NCBI RefSeq assembly: GCF_001983165.1
Contig: NZ_MNPU01000009.1
Span: 62,001 to 126,000, forward strand
Reading direction: 5' to 3'
Source: Pseudomonas gessardii
GTDB lineage: Bacteria; Pseudomonadota; Gammaproteobacteria; Pseudomonadales; Pseudomonadaceae
DNA: 64,000 bases
Below the pieces are notes generated by a model, which ran no database searches, had not been told where the DNA came from, and saw only the letters and a program-made list of their open reading frames with translations. Both the position numbers and the translations under genes were made by a program. Of the stretch, positions 17,445-27,630 are shown one piece after another. Each line of letters starts with the position of its first letter. Positions within the stretch are counted from its first letter, which is position 1.

Positions 17445-18168
17445 CACCGCACTCATGCAAAAAAGCCTGGATCGCCCCCGCCACTCCGTGGGGGTTGTCC
17501 AGTAGGAAAGCGTGGCCGGCCTGTTCAATCAGACCGACTTCGACATCTGGCAGCAACTTCAACAACTCAATAGCCGCCTCACAGGGCACCAACTCATCCA
17601 GGCCGGCAAACAGGTGCAACTGCGGGCCACGAAAGGCCTGCAAGGCCTCGCGAGTATCCAGTTGCGCGAGCAGCTCAAGGCCGCTCATCAGCACCCTGGA
17701 AGGGGCCGCCGGCGCGCTGCTGACCAGCAGCCGCGCAATGCCCCGTGGGTCGTGCGTACCCTTGGCGCACAGCAGGCCGAAGCGTTTGAGGGTGACTTGC
17801 GAGTCGGCATGGCAGCCGGCCAGGAACCCATCGAACGCCTGCGCTGGCATCGCGCTGGGCCAGCCCTCATGCGCTACAAAACAGGGGTTGCTGGCCAAGG
17901 TCAGCAGGCCGCAGCAGCGCTCGCCGCGCCGTGCCGCCAACTCGGACGCAAGCATCCCGCCCAACGACCAGCCGCCCAGCCAGGCGTTATCGGGCAAGGT
18001 GGCGTCGAGTTCGTCGAGCCATTCGTCGAGGTCGCTGCCCACCAGCGCCGGCAACGGCTCGATATCCACCCGCAGGCGCTCGTCCAGGCCGCGCAAGGCG
18101 GCGGCCAAGGGTTCCAGCGGCGAGACCCCCAGGCCCCAGCCGGGGAGCAATATCAGTCGATCACGCAT
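17437..18168 (-). CDS. bioH: BioH, pimeloyl-ACP methyl ester esterase
   Basis: 243 residues of alpha/beta-hydrolase fold. BioH removes the methyl group that BioC added once the chain reaches pimeloyl-ACP. The nucleophile elbow is GGWSLGGML (Ser near residue 82), with the later acid in [10 protein letters not shown] and the catalytic His in [12 protein letters not shown] near the C-terminus. It overlaps bioF and bioC by 8 bases each. Confidence 0.96.
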   Translation of the reverse strand: MRDRLILLPGWGLGVSPLEPLAAALRGLDERLRVDIEPLPALVGSDLDEWLDELDATLPDNAWLGGWSLGGMLASELAARRGERCCGLLTLASNPCFVAHEGWPSAMPAQAFDGFLAGCHADSQVTLKRFGLLCAKGTHDPRGIARLLVSSAPAAPSRVLMSGLELLAQLDTREALQAFRGPQLHLFAGLDELVPCEAAIELLKLLPDVEVGLIEQAGHAFLLDNPHGVAGAIQAFLHECGDD

Positions 18169-19339
18169 GGTCGGACTCCCGGCCAGACAAGCGGAAACAC
18201 TCGTCCAATGCCTCTAACAATAGCCGTACCTGCGCCTCGCTGTGGGCAGCGGTCAAGGTCACGCGCAAGCGCGCGCTGCCAGCCGGCACCGTGGGCGGGC
18301 GGATGGCCGTGACCATGATCCCGCGCTCGCGCAGCATCTGGGACAGGCGCATCGCCCGGCCACTGTCGCCAATCATGATCGGCTGGATCGGCGTGAAGCT
18401 GTCCATCAGCGCCAGGCCGATCTGCTCCGCGCCCTGACGGAACTGGCGGATCAGCGCGTGCAGATGCTCGCGCCGCCAGTGCTCGCTGCGCAGCAGCTCC
18501 AGGCTTTTCAGGGTGGCGCAGGCCTGCGCCGGCGGTTGGCTGGTGGTGTAAATGTATGGGCGGGCGAACTGAATCAGGCTTTCGACCAGTTCCTCGCTGC
18601 CAGCCACAAACGCCCCGGCGGTGCCAAAGGCCTTGCCCAGGGTGCCGACCAATACCGGCACATCCTCCTGGCTCAGGCCGAAATGCTCGACAATCCCGCC
18701 GCCCGTGGCGCCCAGCGGCCCGAAGCCATGGGCGTCATCCACCATCAGCCAGGCGCCCTTGGCCCGGGTCTCGCGGGCCAGCGCCGGCAGGTCCGCCAGG
18801 TTGCCGTCCATGCTGAACACGCCGTCGGTGACCACCAGGGTATTGCCGCAGGCTTTTTCCAGGCGCTTGGCCAGGCTGACCGCATCGTTGTGCAGATAAC
18901 GATTGAAGCGTGCGCCAGAGAGTAAGCCCGCATCCAGCAGGGACGCGTGGTTGAGCCGGTCTTCGAGCACCGTATCGCCCTGCCCCACCAAGGCGGTGAC
19001 GGCTCCAAGGTTGGCCATATAGCCGGTGGTGAACAGCAAGGCACGTGGGCGGCCGGTGAATTCGGCCAGGGCCTCCTCCAACGCATGGTGTGGCGTGCTG
19101 TGGCCGACCACCAAGTGTGAGGCGCCACCGCCCACGCCCCAGCGGGCCGCGCCGGCCTGCCAGGCTTCGATCACTTGTGGGTGATTGGCCAGGCCCAGGT
19201 AGTCGTTATTGCAAAAGGCCAATAGCGGCTGGCCGTCCACCACCACTTGCGGGCCCTGAGGGCTTTGCAGCAGTGGGCGCTGGCGATAGAGATGCTCTGT
19301 ACGGCGGGCAGCGAGGCGCGCGGCGAGATCGAAAGACAT
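18161..19339 (-). CDS. bioF: BioF, 8-amino-7-oxononanoate synthase
   Basis: 392 residues. This PLP enzyme condenses pimeloyl-ACP (or -CoA) with alanine. Visible: [47 protein letters not shown] and the PLP lysine in [18 protein letters not shown] near residue 238. Between bioF and bioB lies a REPIN, so the operon transcript includes a REP hairpin pair. Confidence 0.97.
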   Translation of the reverse strand: MSFDLAARLAARRTEHLYRQRPLLQSPQGPQVVVDGQPLLAFCNNDYLGLANHPQVIEAWQAGAARWGVGGGASHLVVGHSTPHHALEEALAEFTGRPRALLFTTGYMANLGAVTALVGQGDTVLEDRLNHASLLDAGLLSGARFNRYLHNDAVSLAKRLEKACGNTLVVTDGVFSMDGNLADLPALARETRAKGAWLMVDDAHGFGPLGATGGGIVEHFGLSQEDVPVLVGTLGKAFGTAGAFVAGSEELVESLIQFARPYIYTTSQPPAQACATLKSLELLRSEHWRREHLHALIRQFRQGAEQIGLALMDSFTPIQPIMIGDSGRAMRLSQMLRERGIMVTAIRPPTVPAGSARLRVTLTAAHSEAQVRLLLEALDECFRLSGRESDHA

Positions 19340-19374
19340 GCTGGCCTCGGTAGATCAGGTTGAACTCGACCCAC

Positions 19375-19464
19375 TGTGGGAGCTGGCTTGCCTGCGATAG
19401 CGGTGGGTCAGCCAATACATGAGGTGACTGATAGGTCGCTATCGCAGGCAAGCCAGCTCCCACA
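19375..19464. repeat. REPIN (REP family A) in the bioB-bioF gap
   Basis: Two REP palindromes in opposite orientation: TGTGGGAGCTGGCTTGCCTG at the left and its complement at the right, about 40 bases of less conserved sequence between. This Pseudomonas REP family recurs at least eight times in the window. It lies inside the bio operon after bioB, where such hairpins often stabilise the upstream message. Confidence 0.92.
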
Positions 19465-19495
19465 TTTGGATTGCATTCCAATAGGGGGATGGGGG

Positions 19496-20551
19496 TCAGA
19501 CGGCCGCGTTGTAGAACTGCTCGCTACTTTTCTGCTCGACCAACGCCTGCTCAATCGCCGCCTGGTGCACTTCATCGGCATGTTCTTCGCGGGCTTCGGG
19601 CAGGATGCCCAGGCGCGAAAACAGTTGCATGTCCTTGTCCGCCTGCGGGTTGGCGGTGGTCAGCAATTTGTCGCCGTAGAAGATCGAGTTGGCACCGGCA
19701 AAGAACGCCAGGGCCTGCATCTGCTCGTTCATCGCCTCGCGGCCGGCAGACAGGCGCACATGGGATTGCGGCATCAGGATACGGGCCACGGCGAGCATGC
19801 GGATAAAGTCGAACGGGTCGATATCCTCGGCATTCTCCAGGGGCGTACCGGCCACCTTGACCAGCATGTTGATCGGCACCGATTCGGGATGCTCCGCCAG
19901 GTTGGCCAGTTGGATCAGCAGGTTGGCGCGGTCGTCCAGGGACTCGCCCATGCCGAGGATGCCGCCCGAGCAGATCTTCATCCCCGAGTCACGCACATAC
20001 GCCAGGGTCTGCAGGCGTTCGCTGTAGGTGCGGGTGGTGATGATCGAGCCGTAGAACTCCGGCGAGGTATCCAGGTTGTGGTTGTAGTAGTCCAGGCCGG
20101 CCTGGGCCAGGGCCTCGGTCTGGTCCTGGTCGAGACGGCCGAGGGTCATGCAGGTTTCCAGGCCCATGGCCTTCACGCCCTTGACCATCTGCAACACGTA
20201 GGGCATGTCTTTGGCCGACGGGTGCTTCCAGGCGGCGCCCATGCAGAAGCGGGTCGAGCCGATGGCCTTGGCGCGCGCCGCCTCTTCGAGGACTTTCTGC
20301 ACCTCCATCAACTTTTCTTTTTCCAGGCCGGTGTTGTAGTGGCCCGACTGCGGACAATATTTGCAATCTTCCGGGCAGGCGCCGGTCTTGATCGACAACA
20401 AGGTGGACACCTGCACGCGGTTGGCATCGAAATGCGCGCGGTGCACGGTCTGCGCCTGGAACAGCAGGTCATTGAACGGCTGGACGAACAGGGCTTTGAC
20501 TTCGGCCAAAGACCAGTCATGACGCAAGGTGGCAGTGAGGCTGGCGCTCAT
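19496..20551 (-). CDS. bioB: BioB, biotin synthase
   Basis: 351 residues. BioB is a radical SAM enzyme inserting sulfur into dethiobiotin. The cluster ligands are in [13 protein letters not shown] near residue 50-60; the conserved CMGAAWKHP and [13 protein letters not shown] segments are present. The start at 20551 ([13 protein letters not shown]) has AAGGAA 7 bases upstream; longer frames start without a site. First gene of bioBFHCD, transcribed from the promoter overlapping the BirA-like operator at 20649. Confidence 0.97.
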   Translation of the reverse strand: MSASLTATLRHDWSLAEVKALFVQPFNDLLFQAQTVHRAHFDANRVQVSTLLSIKTGACPEDCKYCPQSGHYNTGLEKEKLMEVQKVLEEAARAKAIGSTRFCMGAAWKHPSAKDMPYVLQMVKGVKAMGLETCMTLGRLDQDQTEALAQAGLDYYNHNLDTSPEFYGSIITTRTYSERLQTLAYVRDSGMKICSGGILGMGESLDDRANLLIQLANLAEHPESVPINMLVKVAGTPLENAEDIDPFDFIRMLAVARILMPQSHVRLSAGREAMNEQMQALAFFAGANSIFYGDKLLTTANPQADKDMQLFSRLGILPEAREEHADEVHQAAIEQALVEQKSSEQFYNAAV

Positions 20552-20624
20552 GGGCGATTCCTTGTTTATGCTTGGGCAAGCGCTGTGGGGAGGGAATACC
20601 CACAGGCACGACACGGATGTTCGG

Positions 20625-20679
20625 CATATTTAAGGAAGATTCATGCACTGTCAACCTGACTACAAACACGAAGTTTACA
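20625..20679 (-). promoter_or_regulatory. bioB promoter with BirA-type operator
   Basis: On the plus strand TGTCAACC (20649-20656), 15 bases, then AGTTTACA (20672-20679) match the BirA operator form TGTAAACC-N14-16-GGTTTACA. On the minus strand the left arm reads GGTTGACA, which contains a perfect -35 TTGACA (20649-20654); 16-17 bases on is TAAATAT (about 20626-20632) as -10. The distance to the bioB ATG is about 75 bases. Biotinyl-AMP-bound BirA would therefore cover the -35 element. The operator lies inside the reading frame of comF. Confidence 0.75.
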
Positions 20680-21380
20680 TCTGGTTAAAAAGCAATCAAA
20701 CCTGCTTGATCTGCGATGAAGCCACGGATTCATCTTCGACCGTGTGTAACGCCTGCGAAATCGACCTGCCGTGGCTGACGCACGGCTGCCAGGTGTGTGC
20801 CCTGCCCTTGCCGGCGAGCGGCCTGATCTGCGGCCAATGCGTGCGGTCGCCACCCGCGTTCAAACAGGTGGTTGCGCCCTGGCGCTACAGTTTTCCGCTG
20901 GACAGCCTGATCAGCCGCTTCAAGCACCAGGGCAAATGGCCCCTGGGCCACCTGCTGGCGAGCCTGTTGGGGCAATGCCTGCAAGACCGCTTCGACAACG
21001 CCGAACTGACGCGGCCCGACCGCTTGCTTGCGGTGCCGATGGCCGCCAAACGCCTGCGCCAACGCGGCTATAACCAGGCCGCTATGCTCGCCCGCTGGCT
21101 GAGCCGGGACCTCGACCTGCCCCTGGATGAACACCTGCTGTTGCGCCCCCATGCCACCATCGCCCAGCAACAACTGGACGCCAAACAACGCCAGCGCAAC
21201 CTGCTCAAGGCCTTTGCCCTGGCCCCTGGCGCACAGGTGCAGGGCCAGCACCTGGCGCTGGTAGACGATGTGCTGACCACCGGCGCCACCGCCCACAGCC
21301 TGGCCCGCTTACTGCTGCATGCCGGTGCGCGTCAGGTCGACGTGTATTGCCTGGCGCGCACGCCCAAGCCTGGCACATGA
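20643..21380 (+). CDS. ComF-family phosphoribosyltransferase-like protein
   Basis: 245 residues. N-terminal zinc-finger cysteines (CLICDEA, CNACE, GCQVC, CGQC) followed by a type I phosphoribosyltransferase domain with AVPMAAKRLRQRGYNQA and the PRPP loop LALVDDVLTTGATAHS near residue 205. ComF/GntX proteins are linked to DNA uptake or carbon metabolism but their reaction is not established. The first codons overlap the bioB operator and promoter, so either the protein N-terminus is constrained by the operator or translation starts further in; the next in-frame ATG is too far to give a complete zinc finger. Confidence 0.88.
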   Translation: MHCQPDYKHEVYIWLKSNQTCLICDEATDSSSTVCNACEIDLPWLTHGCQVCALPLPASGLICGQCVRSPPAFKQVVAPWRYSFPLDSLISRFKHQGKWPLGHLLASLLGQCLQDRFDNAELTRPDRLLAVPMAAKRLRQRGYNQAAMLARWLSRDLDLPLDEHLLLRPHATIAQQQLDAKQRQRNLLKAFALAPGAQVQGQHLALVDDVLTTGATAHSLARLLLHAGARQVDVYCLARTPKPGT

Positions 21381-21444
21381 CTTGACTCTGGCGCCGCCTG
21401 CCCGCAACGTCCTGTGCACCCCAGCCAGTGTGCAGCCGTTCGCC

Positions 21445-22209
21445 ATGCCGTTACCGTCCCTGTTGAGCCAACATATCGTCCGTCGCCCGCAGCGCATCGC
21501 CTTGCTGCAACATATCGCCGAGCAGGGCTCCATCACCCGTGCCGCGAAAAGCGCCGGCTTGAGTTACAAGGCGGCCTGGGACGCCATCGATGAGTTGAAC
21601 AACCTGGCGCAAAAGCCCCTGGTCGAACGCAGTGTGGGCGGCAAGGGCGGCGGCGGTGCGCGGTTATCGGCAGAGGGCGAACGGGTGCTGCGCCTGTATC
21701 AACGCCTGCAAACCCTGCAAGCCCAGGTGCTGGCGGCAGCCGAAGATGCCAGCGACTTCAACCTGCTGGGCCGCCTGATGCTGCGCACCAGCGCGCGCAA
21801 CCAATTGCATGGCCAGGTGATCGCCATCAACCGCCACGGCCGCAATGATCGGGTGCGCCTGGAACTGGCCGGCGGCTTGACCCTCGATGCGCAGATCACC
21901 CATGACAGCACCCTGCGCCTGGAGCTGGAAATCGGCACGCAGGTGGTGGCATTGATCAAGGCCGGGTGGCTGGAGCTGATTGCTGCCGACCAGGCGCCGA
22001 CGCCTGGGTTCAACTGCATGGGCGGCCAGGTCGAGGCGGTTCTTGAGGCCGATGATGGCCCCAGCGAGGTGCGCATCGCCTTGCCCAGTGGCCTGGTGCT
22101 GTGCGCGCTGGTGGCGCCCGAGCAACTCAAGGCGCAGGGGGCCGGTGAGGGGAAGCAGGTCCAGGTGCAGTTTGCGCCGAGCAATGTGCTGTTGGGCACG
22201 CCGGTGTAG
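21445..22209 (+). CDS. modE: ModE-type molybdate-responsive regulator
   Basis: 254 residues. N-terminal winged HTH typical of ModE: RIALLQHIAEQGSITRAA, SYKAAWDAIDELNN, then GGKGGGGARLS. The C-terminal half contains two Mop/OB-like repeats: TSARNQLHGQVIAI and the later GQVEAVLEADDGPSEVRIALPSG. It should bind molybdate and repress modABC-type transport genes, which are not in this window. Start at 21445 (MPLPSLLSQH) gives the family length; no strong Shine-Dalgarno is seen and the gene follows comF by 64 bases, so it may be translated from the comF message. Confidence 0.88.
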   Translation: MPLPSLLSQHIVRRPQRIALLQHIAEQGSITRAAKSAGLSYKAAWDAIDELNNLAQKPLVERSVGGKGGGGARLSAEGERVLRLYQRLQTLQAQVLAAAEDASDFNLLGRLMLRTSARNQLHGQVIAINRHGRNDRVRLELAGGLTLDAQITHDSTLRLELEIGTQVVALIKAGWLELIAADQAPTPGFNCMGGQVEAVLEADDGPSEVRIALPSGLVLCALVAPEQLKAQGAGEGKQVQVQFAPSNVLLGTPV

Positions 22210-22225
22210 GTGATCTTTAGGGACT

Positions 22226-22250
22226 CATCGCGGGCAAGCCCGCTCCCACC
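22226..22250. repeat. Single REP (family A)
   Basis: TCATCGCGGGCAAGCCCGCT followed by CCCACC, one REP half without a mirrored partner, 17 bases after the modE stop. Confidence 0.85.
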
Positions 22251-22328
22251 ACACACACCACCTATCCAGGGCCCGGTGCGCTACCATACCCGGCCGGACG
22301 CGGCGACCTGCTGCGCGCAGGAGTTCGC

Positions 22329-23303
22329 ATGGCCCACCCGTTTGAAACATTGACCCCCGACCTGGTTCTCGACGCAGTCGAAAGCATCGGTTTCCTCAGC
22401 GATGCTCGCGTATTGGCGCTCAACAGCTACGAAAACCGTGTCTATCAAGTCGGCATCGAAGACAGCGAGCCGCTGATCGCCAAGTTCTACCGGCCCCAGC
22501 GCTGGACCAACGAGGCGATCCTCGAAGAACACCGCTTCACCTTTGAACTGGCCGAGTGCGACGTGCCGGTCGTGGCCCCGATGATCCATAACGGCGCAAG
22601 CCTGTTCGAGCACGCGGGCTTTCGTTTTACCCTGTTCCCCCGCCGTGGTGGCCGGGCGCCGGAGCCGGGCAACCTCGATCAGTTGTACCGCCTTGGGCAA
22701 TTGCTCGGGCGCTTGCATGCGGTGGGCGCCACCCGCCCTTTCGAGCACCGCGAAGCTCTGGGCGTGAAGAACTTCGGCCATGACTCCCTGAACACCCTGC
22801 TCGACGGCAATTTCATCCCCAAGAGCCTGTTGCCCGCCTACGAATCCGTGGCCCGCGACCTGCTCAAGCGCGTGGAGGATGTGTACAGCGCCACGCCGCA
22901 CAAGAACATCCGCATGCATGGCGACTGCCACCCCGGCAACATGATGTGCCGCGACGAGATGTTCCATATCGTCGACCTCGACGACTGCCGCATGGGCCCG
23001 GCGGTACAGGATTTGTGGATGATGCTCGCCGGCGATCGCCAGGAATGCCTGGGGCAGCTGTCAGAGTTGATGGACGGCTACCAGGAGTTCCACGACTTCG
23101 ATCCCCGCGAACTGGCCCTGATCGAACCCCTGCGCGCCCTGCGCCTGATGCACTACAGCGCGTGGCTGGCGCGGCGCTGGGATGACCCGGCGTTCCCCCA
23201 CAGCTTCCCGTGGTTTGGCAGCGAGCGGTATTGGGGCGATCAGGTACTGGCCCTGCGCGAGCAATTGTCGGCGCTTAACGAAGAGCCCCTGAAACTCTTC
23301 TGA
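22329..23303 (+). CDS. srkA: SrkA/RdoA (YihE) stress-response serine/threonine kinase
   Basis: 324 residues. An aminoglycoside-phosphotransferase-fold kinase. Catalytic loop HGDCHPGNMM near residue 197 and the metal-binding VDLDDCRMGPAVQDLWM are exact family features; the N-terminus LNSYENRVYQVGIEDSEP is the nucleotide loop. In enterobacteria SrkA protects against envelope and oxidative stress. In E. coli it pairs with dsbA; here it stands alone, followed by its own terminator. Confidence 0.93.
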   Translation: MAHPFETLTPDLVLDAVESIGFLSDARVLALNSYENRVYQVGIEDSEPLIAKFYRPQRWTNEAILEEHRFTFELAECDVPVVAPMIHNGASLFEHAGFRFTLFPRRGGRAPEPGNLDQLYRLGQLLGRLHAVGATRPFEHREALGVKNFGHDSLNTLLDGNFIPKSLLPAYESVARDLLKRVEDVYSATPHKNIRMHGDCHPGNMMCRDEMFHIVDLDDCRMGPAVQDLWMMLAGDRQECLGQLSELMDGYQEFHDFDPRELALIEPLRALRLMHYSAWLARRWDDPAFPHSFPWFGSERYWGDQVLALREQLSALNEEPLKLF

Positions 23304-23308
23304 CCCTT

Positions 23309-23341
23309 GTATGAGCCGGCAAGCCGGCTCATACACGTTTT
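23309..23341 (+). terminator. Terminator of srkA
   Basis: GTATGAGCCGGC (23309-23320) and its exact complement (23323-23334), followed by ACGTTTTG. A 10-bp stem with a 6-base loop is most likely. It begins 6 bases after the stop. Confidence 0.85.
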
Positions 23342-23425
23342 GCGGTGATTACGTTTTCAGCACACATTTGCTGATAAACATCCTTACAATCGCAGCATTG
23401 TTAGCTGCCTAAGCAAGGATTCTGC

Positions 23426-24310
23426 ATGCAAGCCGCCAACCCGCGTCGCGGGTATATCCTGGGCCTCAGTGCCTACATCATCTGGGGCCTGTTCCCCCTC
23501 TACTTCAAAGCCATCGCCAGCGTGCCGGCCGCCGAAATCATCGTCCACCGCGTGTTGTGGTCGGCGCTGTTCGGCGGTTTGCTGCTGCTGGTGTGGAAAC
23601 ATCCCGGCTGGTGGCGCGAACTGCGGGACAACCCCAAGCGCCTGGCGATCCTGGCGTTGAGCGGCTCGCTGATCGCCGGCAACTGGCTGACCTATGTATG
23701 GTCGGTCAACAGCGGGCGCATGCTCGAAGCCAGCCTGGGTTACTACATCAACCCGCTGGTCAACGTGCTGCTGGGCATGCTGATCCTCGGCGAACGCCTG
23801 CGGCGCCTGCAATGGGTGGCGGTCGGGCTGGCCGCCGTGGGGGTGATGCAACAGGTGTGGCAGGTCGGCAGTTTGCCGTGGGTGTCGCTGGTGCTGGCGC
23901 TGACCTTTGGCTTCTATGGCTTGATCCGCAAGCAGGCGCCGGTCAAGGCGCTGCCCGGGCTGGTGGTGGAAACCTGGATGCTGGTGCCAATTGCCCTGGC
24001 ATGGCTGCTGCTCAACCCCGCCGCCCATAGCGCCAATATGGCGTTCTGGAGCACGTCCGAGGCCTGGTGGCTGGTGGCCGCAGGCCCGGTGACATTGATT
24101 CCGCTGGTGTGTTTCAACGCTGCAGCGCGGCATTTGCCCTACACCACCCTCGGCTTCCTACAGTACTTGGCGCCGACCCTGGTGCTGCTGCAGGCGGTGC
24201 TGCTGTTCGATGAGCACATGAGCCCCGCCAGCCTGGTGGCCTTTGTGTTTATCTGGGCAGGGCTGGCGGTGTACAGCATCGATGCGTGGCTCAGCCTGCG
24301 CAAACGCTGA
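23426..24310 (+). CDS. rarD: RarD, EamA-family transporter
   Basis: 294 residues with about ten hydrophobic helices. The start GYILGLSAYIIWGLFPLYFK and the segment NWLTYVWSVNSGRMLEASLG are signatures of RarD within the drug/metabolite (EamA) superfamily. The transported substrate is unknown; the original chloramphenicol-sensitivity name is not evidence of drug export. Single-gene transcription unit. Confidence 0.93.
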   Translation: MQAANPRRGYILGLSAYIIWGLFPLYFKAIASVPAAEIIVHRVLWSALFGGLLLLVWKHPGWWRELRDNPKRLAILALSGSLIAGNWLTYVWSVNSGRMLEASLGYYINPLVNVLLGMLILGERLRRLQWVAVGLAAVGVMQQVWQVGSLPWVSLVLALTFGFYGLIRKQAPVKALPGLVVETWMLVPIALAWLLLNPAAHSANMAFWSTSEAWWLVAAGPVTLIPLVCFNAAARHLPYTTLGFLQYLAPTLVLLQAVLLFDEHMSPASLVAFVFIWAGLAVYSIDAWLSLRKR

Positions 24311-24334
24311 TCAAATAATGTACAAAGCTTTGCA

Positions 24335-24353
24335 GGCCACGGCTGCCGTGGCC
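24335..24353. other. GC-rich palindrome between rarD and ACT-protein gene
   Basis: GGCCACGGC and GCCGTGGCC around a single T, 25 bases after rarD, without a clear T-tract on either strand. It may end both convergent transcripts weakly. A perfect DnaA-type 9-mer TTATCCACA lies nearby at 24374-24382. Confidence 0.5.
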
Positions 24354-24420
24354 TGGCGCCGGCTCTCTACAGTTTATCCACAGGCCCATGCAAGATTTCC
24401 ATGAACAACCCTGTGGAGGG

Positions 24421-24939
24421 TTATTCCTCGCTGCGCAGTTGCAGTTCCACCATCAAATCATCGGCCAGGGTTTCCAGGGCCGCCTGCAACTCATCCAATG
24501 CCAGGCTGGAAGGCACCGCCAGCGCGGCTTCGGCGTGAAACAACGGGTCACTGCTCATGGGCGCCGGACGCACGTCGGTGCTCAGGCGCTCCAGGTTGAC
24601 CCCTTGCTTGCTCAATAGCGCGGTGATCTCACGCACGATGCCGGGTCGGTCATTGCCCACCAGGGTCATCAGGATCGGCTTGCTGGCCGACGCCTGCGTG
24701 CCGCTGCTCTCGCCCACCAGCACCCGGATGCCATGGGTGGACAGGTCCTCCAGGGCGCTGACCAGCTCACTGCGGTTCTCCATCGGTACACTGACCCGCA
24801 GGATCCCGGCAAATTGCCCGGCCATATGGGCCATACGACTTTCCAGCCAGTTACCACCGCGCTCGGCAATGCAGTGGGCGACACGTTCAACCACGCCGGG
24901 TTTGTCGGCGGCGATAACAGTGAGTACGAGATGCTCCAT
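24421..24939 (-). CDS. Double-ACT-domain protein (GcvR-like)
   Basis: 172 residues with two ACT domains: VLTVIAADKPGVVERVAHCI at the N-terminus and LMTLVGNDRPGIVREITALL near residue 92. GcvR of E. coli, the glycine cleavage repressor partner, has the same two-ACT plan. No DNA-binding domain is present, so it acts through a protein partner. Convergent with rarD; divergent from glcB. A link to glycine or glyoxylate sensing is suggested by glcB next door but is inference. Confidence 0.85.
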   Translation of the reverse strand: MEHLVLTVIAADKPGVVERVAHCIAERGGNWLESRMAHMAGQFAGILRVSVPMENRSELVSALEDLSTHGIRVLVGESSGTQASASKPILMTLVGNDRPGIVREITALLSKQGVNLERLSTDVRPAPMSSDPLFHAEAALAVPSSLALDELQAALETLADDLMVELQLRSEE

Positions 24940-25384
24940 GGCGACAGCCCTCTTGTTGTGGACTAGCCAGTATAGGCAGATACGCCGGCTCCCACCTTGA
25001 CCGCAGGCCGGTGAAGAAAAACAAATCGTGTACCATTTTTATATTTATCTGGAACAATCCATTGGTTTTTTGAGAACATCCTGTACCCCGCTGTGACCGT
25101 ACAGCCAAAGTGGGTCGCTAAACGACGTATTTAGTCTAATTTTCACAACCGCAACTCATCATGTAGTATGCCTCGGCGCGCACTACATAACGTTAGGTCG
25201 ATGTCTGCCCAGGCGCCGTCGTAACCCCGAACACCCCGTCAGCCTGCCTTGCGCCGTTGATTGGAACCACCCAGCCGCCGTGATGGCATGTACTGGTGCC
25301 GGGTTTGTGGTTTAAATGGCCAGAGGCTTCATTGGTAAATTGAAAAGCTGAAAAGCGAATTAGCTCCGCAGAGTGAGGCAAGCA
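24940..25384. other. Long leader/promoter region of glcB
   Basis: 445 bases without a gene, noticeably richer in A and T (for example 25017-25075) than its surroundings. It holds the divergent promoters of the ACT gene and glcB. ATGTAGT (25161-25167) and ACTACAT (25182-25188) are a perfect inverted repeat separated by 14 bases, placed like an operator or leader hairpin 200 bases before glcB. No small ORF with a good ribosome site was recognised. Confidence 0.5.
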
Positions 25385-27562
25385 ATGACTGAACACGTTC
25401 AAGTCGGTGGCCTGCAGGTCGCCAAAGTCCTGTTCGACTTCGTGAACAACGAAGCCATTCCCGGTACCGGCCTGACCGCCGACCAGTTCTGGGCCGGTGC
25501 CGACAAGGTCATCCACGACCTGGCACCGAAGAACAAAGCCCTACTCGCCAAACGCGACGATTTCCAAGCGCGGATCGATACCTGGCACCAGACCCACGCC
25601 GGCCAGGCCCACGACGCGGTGGCCTACAAAGCCTTCCTGCAAGATATTGGCTACCTGCTGCCAGAAGCGGCGGATTTCCAAGCGACCACCCAAAACGTCG
25701 ATGACGAAATCGCCCGCATGGCCGGCCCCCAGTTGGTCGTGCCGGTGATGAATGCGCGGTTCGCCCTCAACGCCTCCAACGCGCGCTGGGGCTCGCTGTA
25801 CGACGCGCTATATGGCACCGACGCCATCAGCGAAGCCAACGGCGCCGAGAAAGGCCAGGGCTACAACAAGGTGCGCGGTGACAAGGTTATCGCCTTCGCC
25901 CGTGCCTTCCTCGACGAAGCCGCCCCGCTCGCCGCCGGTAGCCATGCCGATTCCACCGCCTACAAGATCGTCGAAGGCAAGCTGGTGGTCAGCCTCAAGG
26001 GCGGCAGCAACAGCGGCCTGCGCAGCGACGCCCAGTTGATCGGCTACCAGGGCGATGCCGCCCAGCCCATCGCCATCTTGTTGAAGCACAACGGCCTGCA
26101 TTTTGAAATCCAGGTCGATGCCAGCACCCCGGTCGGCCAGACCGACGCCGCCGGCGTCAAAGACATCCTGATGGAAGCCGCGCTGACCACCATCATGGAC
26201 TGCGAAGACTCGGTGGCCGCCGTCGATGCCGATGACAAAGTGGTGATCTACCGCAACTGGCTCGGCCTGATGAAGGGCGACCTGGCCGAAGAAGTGGCCA
26301 AGGGCGGCAAGACCTTCACCCGCACCATGAACGCCGACCGCACCTACACCGGTGTCGATGGCAATGCCGTGACCTTGCACGGTCGCTCGCTGTTGTTCGT
26401 GCGCAACGTTGGCCACCTGATGACCATCGACGCGATCCTCGACGCCCAGGGCAATGAAGTGCCTGAAGGCATCCTCGATGGCCTGATCACCAGCCTGGCC
26501 GCGGTCCACAGCCTCAATGGCAACAACAGCCGCAAGAACAGTCGTACCGGCTCGGTGTATATCGTCAAGCCGAAAATGCACGGCCCGGAAGAAGCGGCGT
26601 TCACCAACGAGCTGTTCGGCCGCATTGAACACGTGCTGAACCTGCCGCACAACACCCTCAAGGTCGGGATCATGGACGAGGAGCGCCGCACCACGGTCAA
26701 CCTCAAGGCCTGCATCAAGGCGGCCAGCGAGCGCGTGGTGTTTATCAACACCGGCTTCCTCGACCGTACCGGCGACGAAATCCACACCTCCATGGAAGCC
26801 GGCGCGATGGTGCGCAAAGCCGCGATGAAGGCCGAAAAATGGATTGGCGCCTACGAGAACTGGAACGTCGATATCGGCCTGAGCACCGGCCTGCAAGGCC
26901 GCGCGCAGATCGGTAAAGGCATGTGGGCCATGCCCGACCTGATGGCGGCCATGCTCGAACAGAAAATCGCACACCCGCTGGCCGGCGCCAACACCGCGTG
27001 GGTGCCGTCGCCGACCGCCGCGGCCTTGCACGCGTTGCATTACCACAAGGTCGACGTGTTTGCCCGCCAGGCCGAACTGGCCACGCGCGCACGGGCTTCG
27101 GTGGACGATATCCTGACCATCCCGCTGGCGCAGAACACCGACTGGTCCGAGGAAGAAATCCGCAACGAACTGGACAACAACGCCCAGGGCATCCTCGGTT
27201 ATGTGGTGCGCTGGATCGACCAGGGCGTGGGTTGCTCGAAAGTGCCGGACATCCACGATGTGGGCCTGATGGAAGACCGCGCTACCCTGCGTATCTCCAG
27301 CCAGCACATTGCCAACTGGCTGCGCCATGGCGTCGTCAACGAAGCCCAGGTGCTGGAAAGCCTCAAGCGCATGGCGCCGGTGGTGGATCGGCAAAATGCC
27401 GGTGATGCGCTGTACCGCCCGCTGGCTCCGGATTTCGACAGCAATATCGCGTTCCAGGCCGCGGTGGAGTTGGTGATTGAAGGGACCAAACAGCCCAATG
27501 GTTATACCGAGCCGGTGTTGCATCGGCGGAGGCGGGAGTTCAAGGCCAGGAATGGTTTGTAA
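25385..27562 (+). CDS. glcB: Malate synthase G
   Basis: 725 residues, the length of isoform G. The enzyme condenses glyoxylate with acetyl-CoA to malate. Conserved segments include [34 protein letters not shown], the NRKNS-type loop [37 protein letters not shown], and a C-terminal HWLRHG-type segment [12 protein letters not shown] at 25385 has GAGG 7 bases upstream. Isolated from aceA/glc operon genes; its long leader suggests its own regulation. It is followed by a strong terminator. Confidence 0.97.
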   Translation: MTEHVQVGGLQVAKVLFDFVNNEAIPGTGLTADQFWAGADKVIHDLAPKNKALLAKRDDFQARIDTWHQTHAGQAHDAVAYKAFLQDIGYLLPEAADFQATTQNVDDEIARMAGPQLVVPVMNARFALNASNARWGSLYDALYGTDAISEANGAEKGQGYNKVRGDKVIAFARAFLDEAAPLAAGSHADSTAYKIVEGKLVVSLKGGSNSGLRSDAQLIGYQGDAAQPIAILLKHNGLHFEIQVDASTPVGQTDAAGVKDILMEAALTTIMDCEDSVAAVDADDKVVIYRNWLGLMKGDLAEEVAKGGKTFTRTMNADRTYTGVDGNAVTLHGRSLLFVRNVGHLMTIDAILDAQGNEVPEGILDGLITSLAAVHSLNGNNSRKNSRTGSVYIVKPKMHGPEEAAFTNELFGRIEHVLNLPHNTLKVGIMDEERRTTVNLKACIKAASERVVFINTGFLDRTGDEIHTSMEAGAMVRKAAMKAEKWIGAYENWNVDIGLSTGLQGRAQIGKGMWAMPDLMAAMLEQKIAHPLAGANTAWVPSPTAAALHALHYHKVDVFARQAELATRARASVDDILTIPLAQNTDWSEEEIRNELDNNAQGILGYVVRWIDQGVGCSKVPDIHDVGLMEDRATLRISSQHIANWLRHGVVNEAQVLESLKRMAPVVDRQNAGDALYRPLAPDFDSNIAFQAAVELVIEGTKQPNGYTEPVLHRRRREFKARNGL

Positions 27563-27577
27563 CTGGTCATTGAAATG

Positions 27578-27611
27578 AAAAAAGCCCTGGTCATATGGCC
27601 GGGGCTTTTTT
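27578..27611. terminator. Bidirectional terminator between glcB and an orphan gene
   Basis: AAAAAAGCCC...GGGGCTTTTTT: the stem 27583-27590 with 27599-27606 is flanked by an A-run and a T-run, so it can stop transcription from both convergent genes. Confidence 0.9.
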
Positions 27612-27630
27612 ATATCGCGGGTATCAACGC

